DNA of 7,481 nt from JAAYJM01 sp964499465. GTDB taxonomy: Bacteria; Bacteroidota; Ignavibacteria; Kapaibacteriales; UBA2268. The stretch lies in contig CAZCLJ010000229.1 of assembly GCA_964499465.1 (NCBI GenBank), positions 1-7,481 on the forward strand, read 5' to 3'. Of the stretch, positions 1 through 6,149 are shown one piece after another. The stretch's first letter is position 1; every line of letters starts with the position of its first letter. The notes beneath the pieces are model-generated. The model saw nothing but the letters and a program-made list of their open reading frames with translations, ran no database searches and was not told the origin of the DNA. A program made the translations under genes and the position numbers.

Positions 1-50
1 TATTAGTATTTGTTATACATATAGTTACGTGCTAAAAAAAACGAAGTGGT

Positions 51-128
51 TCATTAGGAACGAAGTGAGGAATCTCAAGCTCTGTGGTAGCAATGAGTTG
101 TGAGATTCTTCACTTCGTTTCAGAATGA
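51..128. repeat. Long imperfect palindrome, copy A of an approximately 80-bp intergenic repeat
   Basis: The left arm 51-77 pairs with the right arm 101-128; both contain the core cgaagtga(g/a)gaatctca. The 23-nt loop (78-100) holds gtggtagcaatga. The reverse complement of the element at 988-1068 has the same arms and nearly the same loop, so the loop is conserved as well as the arms. That marks a defined repeat unit rather than a chance hairpin. No coding sequence overlaps it. It could form a strong stem in RNA or DNA; its function is unknown. Confidence 0.85.
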
Positions 129-134
129 CAAGAC

Positions 135-169
135 TGCGAAATAGCAAACTACGAGGCATAAGGAGTTCT
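135..169 (+). repeat. 35-bp repeat, left copy of an inverted pair spanning the window
   Basis: This stretch, starting tgcgaaatagcaaactacg, matches the reverse complement of 7315-7349 at 33 of 35 positions by eye. It lies just inside palindrome copy A. It may be a dispersed repeat or the end of a larger unit. Confidence 0.8.
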
Positions 170-180
170 TAATTTTGTTT

Positions 181-219
181 GTAGCTTTTTGCTACCTTAC
201 GAAATTTCCATTTTCGTAA
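181..219. repeat. Two adjacent small hairpins
   Basis: The first hairpin is gtagc (181-185), a T5 loop, then gctac (191-195). The second is ttacgaaa (197-204), a 7-nt loop, then tttcgtaa (212-219), a perfect 8-bp stem. Neither is followed by a T-run on either strand, so an intrinsic terminator is not supported. They could still act as 3' structure for the minus-strand gene ending at 261. Confidence 0.4.
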
Positions 220-239
220 ATCAATTGCTTCTATTATTG

Positions 240-259
240 AGGGCTATTTTTTTCGCCCT
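240..259 (-). terminator. Weak stem-loop right after the DUF2442 gene
   Basis: The 5-bp stem agggc (240-244) / gccct (255-259) encloses a 10-nt loop. It starts one base past the stop codon of the minus-strand gene. It is short and no U-tract follows in the transcript, so a terminator role is suggested by position only. Confidence 0.25.
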
Positions 260-260
260 A

Positions 261-527
261 TTAGTATAATTGAAATCTTCCTTCTATAATTCCTTTTATA
301 GTAATGTCTTCGTCTAATTCCTCCCATCTTAATGCCAATCCATTAAGGCGCAGTTCAACTTTTTGAAGCTGGTCATCAGTTGCATCCTTTAATAACCGGA
401 ACCTGTCAGCAGGAAAAGCAATTATCCTAAAATCTGTTAATTCGATGTACACCATTCGATTTTTAACCCACGCATTGATAGCAGTAGGTTCAGTTGTAAT
501 GACTCTATCTATTACAGTGGAATTCAT
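261..527 (-). CDS. DUF2442 family protein (88 aa)
   Basis: A small soluble protein of unknown function that reads as a complete DUF2442 domain. Residues about 26-33 (VYIELTDF) correspond to the beta strands around the family's usual 'L.DGR' segment. 'FRLLKDAT' (residues about 43-50) matches the family's 'PRLL.AT' motif. The C-terminal part, 'LRWEELDEDITIKGIIEG' (residues about 66-83), is the hallmark 'hWpeiDEDIsv.gLl.G' ending. There is no signal peptide or membrane segment. The ATG at 525-527 follows an aaagg about 9 bases upstream on the minus strand. From family knowledge, DUF2442 genes often sit next to DUF4160 genes and have been proposed to be toxin-antitoxin-like. No DUF4160 partner is visible here: the upstream DNA (528-1101) holds only repeats. 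Family assignment is good; function is unknown. Confidence 0.85.
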   Translation of the reverse strand: MNSTVIDRVITTEPTAINAWVKNRMVYIELTDFRIIAFPADRFRLLKDATDDQLQKVELRLNGLALRWEELDEDITIKGIIEGRFQLY

Positions 528-618
528 AATATTGAACCTTTAAAAACAAAAAAACTCCTCTTTCTCTTACTTTTAAACTATTTATTACTCACATCTTTAA
601 AACGTTCTGCTATTCTAC

Positions 619-777
619 TTATTCCGTAGGGATTTGATATTTGTAACAATGCTTTCTTTTCGAGTTTTTTTATTCCGTAGGAATTAAATATATAAATGCT
701 TTTAATATAGAATCCCTAACGGGATAAGGACAGTCAAGGGCTGTTTCTGTTACAAATATATAATTCCTACGGAATAA
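619..777. repeat. Three 'ttattccgtaggaatta' units, two direct and one inverted
   Basis: The unit is on the plus strand at 619-648 (variant ttattccgtagggattt, followed by atttgtaacaa) and at 670-690. It is inverted at 748-777, where the reverse complement reads ttattccgtaggaatta, then tatatttgtaacag. The arms 670-686 and 761-777 are perfect 17-bp complements. Between them lies another small palindrome, atccctaacgggat (712-725). The arrangement resembles nested dispersed intergenic repeats. Confidence 0.8.
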
Positions 778-860
778 ATTTCAAAGACAGTAAATGATTT
801 CTACTTCTATTATTAGAAATAATACTAATGTAATAATTCGTTAAAAGACTTATTATATTA

Positions 861-913
861 TGTCATTTCGAACCCCAAAATGAAGTAAGTGCTTTATTGA
901 AATAGAGATGACA
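861..913 (+). repeat. Approximately 53-bp dispersed repeat, copy 1
   Basis: It begins tgtcatttcgaacccc and ends near gagatgacat. It aligns collinearly and without large gaps with 6962-7014 (tgtcattccgaacccc ... gagatgagat), with scattered substitutions. It is non-coding. The 5' 'tgtcatt.cgaa' resembles the outer end of the approximately 80-bp palindrome family, so it may be a derivative of that family. Confidence 0.7.
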
Positions 914-921
914 TAAGATAA

Positions 922-954
922 AGATGTCCTACATCTGCAAAATGTAGGACATCT
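922..954. repeat. Perfect 13-bp hairpin, copy 1
   Basis: agatgtcctacat (922-934) and atgtaggacatct (942-954) are exact complements around the 7-base loop ctgcaaa. A related hairpin occurs at 7243-7275. No T-run follows on either strand, so a simple intrinsic terminator is unlikely. Confidence 0.8.
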
Positions 955-987
955 GGTTCAAGAAGTTCTGCAGAGTAAAAGTAGCGA

Positions 988-1068
988 TGTCATTGGTAAT
1001 CGCAGCGAGAAATCTCACAAGTCATTGCTACCACTAAACTTGAGATTCCTCACTTCGTTTCGGAATGA
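988..1068. repeat. Long imperfect palindrome, copy B of the approximately 80-bp intergenic repeat
   Basis: The left arm 988-1017 (tgtcattggtaatcgcagcg then agaaatctca) pairs imperfectly with the right arm 1041-1068 (tgagattcctcacttcgttt then cggaatga). The loop contains tcattgctaccac, the reverse complement of the loop core of copy A. It lies 33 bp or more past the stop of the minus-strand peroxiredoxin gene, so its stem could shield or end that transcript. Confidence 0.85.
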
Positions 1069-1101
1069 TAATATTAATTGAATATTTAGAACTCTTCTTT
1101 A

Positions 1102-1653
1102 TTAATTCAGCGTATCGCTGCCGGCTTCCCAGTTGCAGGGAGTTTGCTTTCCAGTTTGCAATGCCTGTAGTACTCTCAATACTTCTTTGGAATTTCTACC
1201 AACTGCTTCAGGGTGAATGATAGTGTATTGCAAAATTCCAATTGGGTCAATAATGTAAAGTCCCCGAAGAGCGTAACCGGTTTCTTCTTTTAAAATTTCG
1301 TAAGCTTTCGCAGTTTCGCGGGTAAAGTCGGCAAGTATTGGGTAGGGCAGTTTCCTTAAACCGGGGTGGCTGCTTCTCCATGCAAGATGAGAGAATTGGC
1401 TGTCAGTAGAGCAGGCAATTACCTCGCAATTTAACTTTTTGAATTCTTCATAATTTTTTCCGAATTCTTCTAATTCTGTTGGGCAAACGAAAGTAAAATC
1501 AAGAGGATAGAAGAAAAGAACTACCCATTTGCCTTTATAATCGTCTAATGAAATTTCTTTGAACGCATTTGCCGGCGAAAAAGAAGTTGCATCTCCGCCA
1601 AGAAGTGCTGCCCCTTTGAATTTAGGTGCGGTTTGACCTACTAATAATCCCAT
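1102..1653 (-). CDS. Typical 2-Cys peroxiredoxin (AhpC/Prx1 type, 183 aa)
   Basis: A cytosolic thiol peroxidase that reduces H2O2 and organic hydroperoxides; its electron donor is probably thioredoxin or AhpF, which is not in the window. The motif FYPLDFTFVCPTE (residues 48-60) places the peroxidatic cysteine at C57. The resolving cysteine is C173 in TPCNW near the C-terminus. R130 in LRGLYIID fits the conserved active-site arginine. Length fits the family. The open frame extends upstream to 1758. I chose the ATG at 1651-1653 because ggag lies five bases before it, and because MGLLVGQTAPKF is the normal Prx N-terminus; the extra 35 residues look like translated AT-rich promoter DNA. The GGLG and C-terminal YF motifs of hyperoxidation-sensitive eukaryotic enzymes are absent, which suggests a robust enzyme. 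It ends with tandem TAA stops and is divergent from topA. Confidence 0.96.
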   Translation of the reverse strand: MGLLVGQTAPKFKGAALLGGDATSFSPANAFKEISLDDYKGKWVVLFFYPLDFTFVCPTELEEFGKNYEEFKKLNCEVIACSTDSQFSHLAWRSSHPGLRKLPYPILADFTRETAKAYEILKEETGYALRGLYIIDPIGILQYTIIHPEAVGRNSKEVLRVLQALQTGKQTPCNWEAGSDTLN

Positions 1654-1667
1654 AAAAACTCCATAAA
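1644..1667 (-). promoter_or_regulatory. Shine-Dalgarno ggag that fixes the peroxiredoxin start
   Basis: On the minus strand ggagtttttATG places ggag five bases before the ATG at 1651-1653. No comparable site precedes the upstream in-frame ATG at 1756-1758. This favours the 183-residue product over a 218-residue one. Confidence 0.6.
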
Positions 1668-1710
1668 CTAATGAAAGAAAAATAAAAAATTTTTTAAAAA
1701 AAATGTTATT

Positions 1711-1739
1711 TTTAAAAGTTTTGACGTTACATTTTTCAA
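1711..1739 (-). promoter_or_regulatory. Possible peroxiredoxin promoter (weak)
   Basis: On the minus strand ttgaaa (1739-1734) is followed after 17 bases by tttaaa (1716-1711). This is a loose sigma70-like -35/-10 pair, about 60 bases before the start codon. The region is so AT-rich that a chance match is quite possible. Confidence 0.2.
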
Positions 1740-1750
1740 AATAGTATAAA
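1721..1750 (+). promoter_or_regulatory. Candidate sigma70-type promoter of topA
   Basis: ttgacg (1721-1726) and tataaa (1745-1750) match the -35 and -10 consensus at five of six bases each, with an 18-base spacer. Transcription would start near 1757, giving a leader of about 30 bases before the ATG at 1789. An alternative -10, tataat (1768-1773), has no good -35. If the four downstream genes are co-transcribed, this promoter would drive them as well. Confidence 0.4.
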
Positions 1751-1788
1751 AATTTCATTTAACAATTTATAATAAGTAATAATAAAAA

Positions 1789-4110
1789 ATGGCAAAAAAG
1801 AAATTAGTAGTAGTAGAATCACCATCAAAAGCAAAAACAATAAATAAATATCTTGGAAAAGACTACATTGTAGAAGCATCTGTTGGACACATAAAAGACT
1901 TGGTTAAATTCGGACTTGGCGTTGATATAAACAAAGATTTTGAACCGAAGTATCAGGTGATTCGCGGGAAATCAGAAATAGTTAAGCGATTGAAAACACA
2001 AGCAGAAAATGCAGAAGAGGTGCTAATCGCAACCGACCCAGACCGCGAAGGTGAAGCAATTGCTTGGCATATCGCTCAGGAAGTAAAACCAAAAAATTCA
2101 AATATAAAACGACTTATTTTTAATGAAATTACAAAAAATGGCATTAACAACGGACTGAAAAGTTTACGCGATATAGATAACAATCTTTTTCAGGCACAGC
2201 AGGCAAGACGCGTTTTAGACAGGTTAATCGGATTTCAGGTTTCTCCTTTCGTTTCTAAGGCAATGCTCGACAAGACAAGCGAAGCTCTTTCGGCTGGGCG
2301 CGTCCAGTCAGTTGCACTGCGTCTGATTTGCGAACGCGAAAGTGAAATTCAAGCTTTCGTTCCCATTGAGTATTGGTCTGTTCTCGGAACTTTCCTTACT
2401 GAAAAAAATTCTGTTATAAATGCTAAGTTAGTAAGTTTTGACGGCAATTCTATAAAAAATCCTGAAGGTTCTGCCAGTGCAACAAACGATGCTGCACAAA
2501 AGCAAATTGACAAAAAACTTGCTGCATTGAATTTTATAAAAAATGAAAGCCAGGCAAAGGATTTAATCGAAAGGATTCAAAAAGAAAAATATTCTATTGA
2601 ATCAATTCAAAAGAAGCAAATCAAACGCAATCCTCTCGCACCTTTTACTACGAGCAGTTTGCAGCAGGAGGCAGCAAAGCGTCTTGGCTTTCCAAACAAA
2701 AAGACAATGTCGCTTGCCCAAACGCTTTACGAAGGTGTTAATATCGGAGATGAAGGTTCAGTCGGTTTGATTACTTATATGAGAACGGATTCGGTGCGTA
2801 TTTCTCCTGATGCCCAAAGCAGTGCAAGAGAGTTTATTCAAACCACTTACGGTAAAGAATACCTTCCTGCAAAAGCACCGGTATATTCTTCAAAATCATC
2901 TAATGTGCAAGATGCTCACGAAGCCGTTCGCCCAACTTCAGTTGAATATACTCCCAAAGAGATGAAGAAGTATTTGGATAAAGATGCTGCTAAACTTTAT
3001 GAATTGATTTACAACCGCTTCCTTGCCTCTCAAATGGCGCCAGCTCTTTTAGACCAAACAACTGTAAATATTTCTAGCAATAATTTTGTGTTCAGAGCAA
3101 CCGGCTCAATCGTTAAATTTCAAGGTTTTCTAATCGTTTATGCCGATTTGAAAGAAGACGTTCAAGCCGAAAAAGATGAAAACGGAATTCTTCCAGCCGA
3201 CATAAAAGAAAAAGCTCCAATGGATTTAGATGAAGTAAAATACCAAAAGCATCAGACAAAACCAAAACCACGTTTCAACGAGGCAAGCATTGTCAAAGAA
3301 CTTGATGAGCTGGGTATTGGGCGCCCAAGCACTTACGCAACAATTATCAGCACCTTGATTGATAGAAAATATGTTTATTTGGAAAGCAAGGCATTTTTTC
3401 CAACAGAATTAGGTATTGGAGTCGTTGAAGTGTTAATCAAGTATTTTCCGGAACTTTTCAATGTGGATTTTACTGCTGAAATGGAAACCAAATTAGATAC
3501 AATTGCCGAAGGAAATAGTAGCTATCTTAAAGTTGTTAAGGATTTTTACGGACCTTTTAAAGAATCATTAGATAAAGCAGAAGGGAAAAATGATATTCCG
3601 GAAATAATTTGTGACAAATGCGGCGCTCCAATGGTTATTAAAGTTAGCAAAAGAGGACGTTTCCTCGGATGCTCACGCTACCCTGATTGCACGAACACAA
3701 AGCCATTGCCCAAAAATGGTCTGGAAGAAAAGAAAGAGCCCGAAATTGCTGAAGGAATTACCTGCGATATTTGTGGAAAACCAATGGTCATTCGCGATAG
3801 CAAATACGGGAAATTCTACGGCTGTATTGATTATCCAAAATGCAAAGGAATTAAACAGATTTCGAGCAATGTAAAATGTCCGAAGTGCAAAGAAGGGCAT
3901 TTGAACGAACGCTATAGCCCAAAATCCAAGAAGAAATTCTGGGGCTGCTCGAATTATCCAAAATGCGACTATTTGACTAACTACGAGCCAATCAATAAGG
4001 AATGTCCTAATTGCCATCATTACTATATAGAAGCTCGCTTCAGAAAAAAAGGCGGCGAGTGGGAAAAATACTTGAAATGTCCTAATTGTAACACTGAATT
4101 TGAGGTTTAA
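1789..4110 (+). CDS. topA: DNA topoisomerase I (type IA), 773 aa
   Basis: It relaxes negatively supercoiled DNA by breaking and rejoining one strand through a 5'-phosphotyrosine. The N-terminal Toprim domain has VVVESPSKAK (E10) and ATDPDREGEA, with the Mg-binding D83, D85 and E87. LSAGRVQSVAL (168-178) and the active-site segment GLITYMRTDSVRIS follow, with catalytic Y330. DAHEAVRPT (375-383) and LGIGRPSTYATII (508-520) complete the type IA core. The C-terminus has four zinc ribbons: C608/C611/C628/C634, C659/C662/C679/C685, C697/C700/C720/C726 and C739/C742/C764/C767. The last has a longer loop and CxxC second half. The length is complete. No clear Shine-Dalgarno precedes the ATG, only A-rich sequence. 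It is divergent from the peroxiredoxin, and its last codons contain the ribosome binding site of the next gene. Confidence 0.98.
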   Translation: MAKKKLVVVESPSKAKTINKYLGKDYIVEASVGHIKDLVKFGLGVDINKDFEPKYQVIRGKSEIVKRLKTQAENAEEVLIATDPDREGEAIAWHIAQEVKPKNSNIKRLIFNEITKNGINNGLKSLRDIDNNLFQAQQARRVLDRLIGFQVSPFVSKAMLDKTSEALSAGRVQSVALRLICERESEIQAFVPIEYWSVLGTFLTEKNSVINAKLVSFDGNSIKNPEGSASATNDAAQKQIDKKLAALNFIKNESQAKDLIERIQKEKYSIESIQKKQIKRNPLAPFTTSSLQQEAAKRLGFPNKKTMSLAQTLYEGVNIGDEGSVGLITYMRTDSVRISPDAQSSAREFIQTTYGKEYLPAKAPVYSSKSSNVQDAHEAVRPTSVEYTPKEMKKYLDKDAAKLYELIYNRFLASQMAPALLDQTTVNISSNNFVFRATGSIVKFQGFLIVYADLKEDVQAEKDENGILPADIKEKAPMDLDEVKYQKHQTKPKPRFNEASIVKELDELGIGRPSTYATIISTLIDRKYVYLESKAFFPTELGIGVVEVLIKYFPELFNVDFTAEMETKLDTIAEGNSSYLKVVKDFYGPFKESLDKAEGKNDIPEIICDKCGAPMVIKVSKRGRFLGCSRYPDCTNTKPLPKNGLEEKKEPEIAEGITCDICGKPMVIRDSKYGKFYGCIDYPKCKGIKQISSNVKCPKCKEGHLNERYSPKSKKKFWGCSNYPKCDYLTNYEPINKECPNCHHYYIEARFRKKGGEWEKYLKCPNCNTEFEV

Positions 4111-4114
4111 AGTG
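4102..4114 (+). promoter_or_regulatory. Shine-Dalgarno gagg plus GTG start of array gene 1, inside and just after topA's 3' end
   Basis: gagg (4102-4105) lies in the last sense codons of topA, six bases before the GTG at 4112-4114. The topA stop TAA is 4108-4110. A ribosome ending topA would sit on this site, which favours translational coupling. The alternative TTG start at 4100 has no ribosome binding site. Starting at the GTG also puts the conserved FC motif at residues 22-23, as in the paralogs. Confidence 0.65.
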
Positions 4115-4795
4115 ATTGGATTTAATAAAATAACTCCATATAAGGAAAAAAAAATTAAACAAAATCTTAAAAATTTTTGCAGAGACCAACTCAATAAAGA
4201 GTATTATAATTTATGTGATGATTTGTTTTTTGATATCGTACTAGAAAATTGGACTTTTGATATGGAGAAATATGAATCAAATCTTTGGTGCGCCTCAATT
4301 GTTTATGCTGTCGGTTCTATTAATTTTCTATTCGATAATAGTTTCAAGCCGTTCATTTCACAAAAGGATTTGAGTGATTATTTTGAAGTAGATATTAAAC
4401 TAATGAAGATAAACGGACGTTTTATTAAAAATGAATTAGATATTAAATATTTTGACGATTTATACACAACAAAATATTTAAATGAAAGGAATCCTTTTCA
4501 CAAATATATTTATTATAATGATGTTTTAACTCCATTAGATGAATTTCCTGAAGATATAATTGAAAAAGTCAAAGATAAAAGGAAAGACGGGGCAGAAGTT
4601 TTTTTAATTAGCAAAAAAAAGAATCCTAATAAAATAAAAATTGAATATTCTTTTGTAAAGCCATACTACGTATATAAGAAATTTATTAATCCAAATGATT
4701 TGAAAGCAACAAGACTTGAAGAATTTATTTCAAATTTGAGTAAATCATTAGAAGAAAAAATGAAACCAAAAAATATAAAAGAAATATTAATTTAA
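4112..4795 (+). CDS. DUF6398-like protein, array copy 1 (227 aa)
   Basis: A predicted soluble, lysine-rich protein of unknown function, the first of four tandem paralogs. The N-terminal motif FCRDQLNKEYYNLC (residues 22-35) is followed by CASIVYAVGSINFLFD (60-75) and FISQKDLSDYFEVD (81-94). This layout is what I recognise as DUF6398. The order (helix ending in 'INFLFD', a linker 'KPFI', then a helix-turn-helix-like 'DLSDYFEV') recalls a cyclin/TFIIB-type repeat; that likeness is inferred from pattern only. The usual 'SKSTV' start of the recognition helix is replaced by DIKLMKINGR. The rest includes NPFHKYIYYNDV (128-139) and LDEFPEDIIEKV (142-153), nearly identical to copy 2, and a charged C-terminus. 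The GTG start is chosen from the gagg at 4102. It overlaps copy 2 by one base (TAATG). Confidence 0.88.
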   Translation: MIGFNKITPYKEKKIKQNLKNFCRDQLNKEYYNLCDDLFFDIVLENWTFDMEKYESNLWCASIVYAVGSINFLFDNSFKPFISQKDLSDYFEVDIKLMKINGRFIKNELDIKYFDDLYTTKYLNERNPFHKYIYYNDVLTPLDEFPEDIIEKVKDKRKDGAEVFLISKKKNPNKIKIEYSFVKPYYVYKKFINPNDLKATRLEEFISNLSKSLEEKMKPKNIKEILI

Positions 4796-4798
4796 TGG
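4693..4798 (+). repeat. 106-bp near-identical 3' block, copy 1 (array gene 1 to 2 junction)
   Basis: From aaatgatttgaaagcaacaa to taatgga this matches 5373-5478 at all but about five positions, at a constant 680-bp offset. It covers the last 34 codons, the TAATG junction and the first bases of the next gene. Near-identity at the DNA level points to recent duplication or gene conversion. Confidence 0.85.
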
Positions 4799-5475
4799 AA
4801 ATAAATGATAAATATCCCGAAAAAGTAGAGCAAATGCTTGCTTCAATTAAGCTTTTTTGCAAGAAAAAACTTAATAGAGAATATTATGATCTTTGTGATG
4901 ATTTGCTGTATGATATCTTAATAGAAGATTGGCCTTATGATATAGAGGAAGAAGAATCAAATCTATTGTGTGCTTCAATTATTTATATAGTTGGTTCTAT
5001 TAATTTTCTGTTTGATGATAGCTTTAAACCATATATTTCACTCGAAGAATTAAGCGAATACTTTTCAATAGATATAATATCTTTTAAAAGAACTGGAGAT
5101 TTTATTAAAGAACAATTATTTATAATGTATTTTGACAACTTATACTCAACATCATATATATTGAATAGGAACCCTTTTCACAAATATGTTTATTATAATG
5201 ATGTTTTTACTCCATTAGATGAATTTCCGGAAGATATAATTGAAAAAGTTAAAGAGAAAAGAAAATTTGGTTCGGAAGTTTATTTAGAAAACTACAAAAA
5301 TAACCCACGTAAAGTAAAAATTAAAATTTATATGGAAAAACCATTCTACTTATATCAGCACTTTTTTAATAAAAATGATTTGAAAGCAACAAGCATTGAA
5401 GAATTTATTTCTAATTTGAGTAAATCATTAGAAGAAAAAATGAAACCGAAGAATATAAAAGAAATATTAATTTAA
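4795..5475 (+). CDS. DUF6398-like protein, array copy 2 (226 aa)
   Basis: Second paralog, of unknown function. FCKKKLNREYYDLC (21-34), CASIIYIVGSINFLFD (59-74) and YISLEELSEYFSID (80-93) define the conserved N-terminal domain. The helix after the turn reads IISFKRTGDFIKEQL and lacks the Ser/Thr-rich start seen in copy 4. Residues about 126-160 (NPFHKYVYYNDV, LDEFPEDIIEKVKEKRK) and the last 34 residues are almost the same as in copy 1. The N-terminal KVEQMLAS (10-17) is shared with copies 3 and 4, not with copy 1, so the gene looks mosaic. Its ATG overlaps the stop of copy 1 (TAATG) with no independent Shine-Dalgarno, which indicates coupled translation. There is no signal peptide, membrane span or catalytic motif. 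It is far more AT-rich than topA: 10 G/C of 60 at 5101-5160, against 24 of 60 at 1861-1920. Confidence 0.88.
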   Translation: MEINDKYPEKVEQMLASIKLFCKKKLNREYYDLCDDLLYDILIEDWPYDIEEEESNLLCASIIYIVGSINFLFDDSFKPYISLEELSEYFSIDIISFKRTGDFIKEQLFIMYFDNLYSTSYILNRNPFHKYVYYNDVFTPLDEFPEDIIEKVKEKRKFGSEVYLENYKNNPRKVKIKIYMEKPFYLYQHFFNKNDLKATSIEEFISNLSKSLEEKMKPKNIKEILI

Positions 5476-5478
5476 TGG
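5373..5478 (+). repeat. 106-bp near-identical 3' block, copy 2 (array gene 2 to 3 junction)
   Basis: Partner of 4693-4798, including the same attaatttaatgga junction. The copy 3 to copy 4 junction (6135-6152) does not carry this block, which dates the duplication of the first two units as more recent. Confidence 0.85.
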
Positions 5479-6137
5479 AAAATAATAATAAAAATCCGAA
5501 TAAAGTAGAACAAATGCTTGCTTCTTTAAAGATTTTTTGCAAAAAGAAACTTAATAGAGAGTACTATGATTTGTGTAAGTTCTTGTTAGATGAATTATTA
5601 GATGTCAGACGTTTTAATTTGGAAAAAGAGGACAGTAAGCTATTGTCTGCTTCAATAGTATTAGCTATCTGCACAATAAATTTTACATTTGATAAAAATT
5701 ATAAGCCATTTATAATTCAAGATGATATATTTGATTATTTTAAAGTTGATAGTTCAACAGCTTTAAATAAAGAAAAGCAAATACGGGAGTTATTGGATAT
5801 TCATTATTTAAATTCTTTTTACTCTATTGAAAGAATAATTAAGAATAGTCCATTAAAAGATTTAGTTATATTAGATGATGAACTTATTCATTTATCTAAT
5901 TTACCAACTAAGATTCAACAAAAAATTCAATTTGAAAGAGAATGTTATACAGATGTAATATTAAAAAGGGGTAAAAAAGACCCTAAAATAATAAAGATTT
6001 TACCCATTGTAACAGAACCACATAAAACTTATAAGAAATTTTTTGATTTTGATTCTTTTAAAACTACTTCTTTTGATGTATTTTGCTTTAAAATTACTAC
6101 TTCATTAATTGTAAATATATTATCACAAGAAAATTAA
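5475..6137 (+). CDS. DUF6398-like protein, array copy 3 (220 aa)
   Basis: Third paralog, of unknown function. The N-terminus keeps KVEQMLAS (10-17) and FCKKKLNREYYDLC (21-34), then diverges: LCKFLLDE instead of LCDDLLYD. The middle is SASIVLAICTINFTFD (58-73) and FIIQDDIFDYFKVD (79-92), followed by the helix-turn-helix-like SSTALNKEKQIRELLDI (93-109). This recovers the Ser/Thr start missing from copies 1 and 2. After that ECYTDVILKRGKKDPKIIKI (156-175) resembles copy 4 rather than copies 1 and 2. The C-terminus (FCFKITTSLIVNILSQEN) is its own. The ATG overlaps the stop of copy 2 by one base. This is the shortest and most divergent copy, but the frame is intact, so it is not an obvious pseudogene. 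Confidence 0.87.
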   Translation: MENNNKNPNKVEQMLASLKIFCKKKLNREYYDLCKFLLDELLDVRRFNLEKEDSKLLSASIVLAICTINFTFDKNYKPFIIQDDIFDYFKVDSSTALNKEKQIRELLDIHYLNSFYSIERIIKNSPLKDLVILDDELIHLSNLPTKIQQKIQFERECYTDVILKRGKKDPKIIKILPIVTEPHKTYKKFFDFDSFKTTSFDVFCFKITTSLIVNILSQEN

Positions 6138-6149
6138 AACAAAAATATT

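Larger units (their letters stand above)
528..1101. other. Gene-free intergenic repeat cluster (left)
   Basis: I see no credible reading frame or structural RNA in these 574 bases between two minus-strand genes. The promoter of the DUF2442 gene should lie near 535-600. The rest is a run of distinct repeats: 'ttattccgtaggaatta' units (619-777), an approximately 53-bp repeat (861-913), a 13-bp perfect hairpin (922-954) and an approximately 80-bp palindrome (988-1068). Three of these families recur at 6962-7275. Confidence 0.8.

Noticed and set aside
1..1101. CRISPR array
   Set aside because: Repeats are present, but they are palindromic, of differing families, irregularly spaced and in mixed orientations. 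There are no regular spacers and no cas genes.
1654..1758. N-terminal extension of the peroxiredoxin (35 residues, hydrophobic, signal-like)
   Set aside because: A ggag site directly precedes the internal ATG at 1653, the protein from there is full length for the family, and the extension is low-complexity AT-rich DNA overlapping the likely promoters.
3611..3874. Open frame of 87 codons on the plus strand inside topA
   Set aside because: It lies in another frame over the zinc-ribbon coding region of topA, has no recognisable motif or ribosome binding site, and is best explained as a shadow.
4100..4111. TTG start for array gene 1 at 4100
   Set aside because: It overlaps topA with no ribosome binding site. 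The GTG at 4112 has gagg at the right distance and gives the same N-terminal length as the paralogs.
3673..4194. Open frame of 173 codons on the minus strand
   Set aside because: It is antisense to the topA 3' end and array gene 1. Its Phe/Ile-rich protein is the usual artefact of reversed Lys/Asn/Glu codons.
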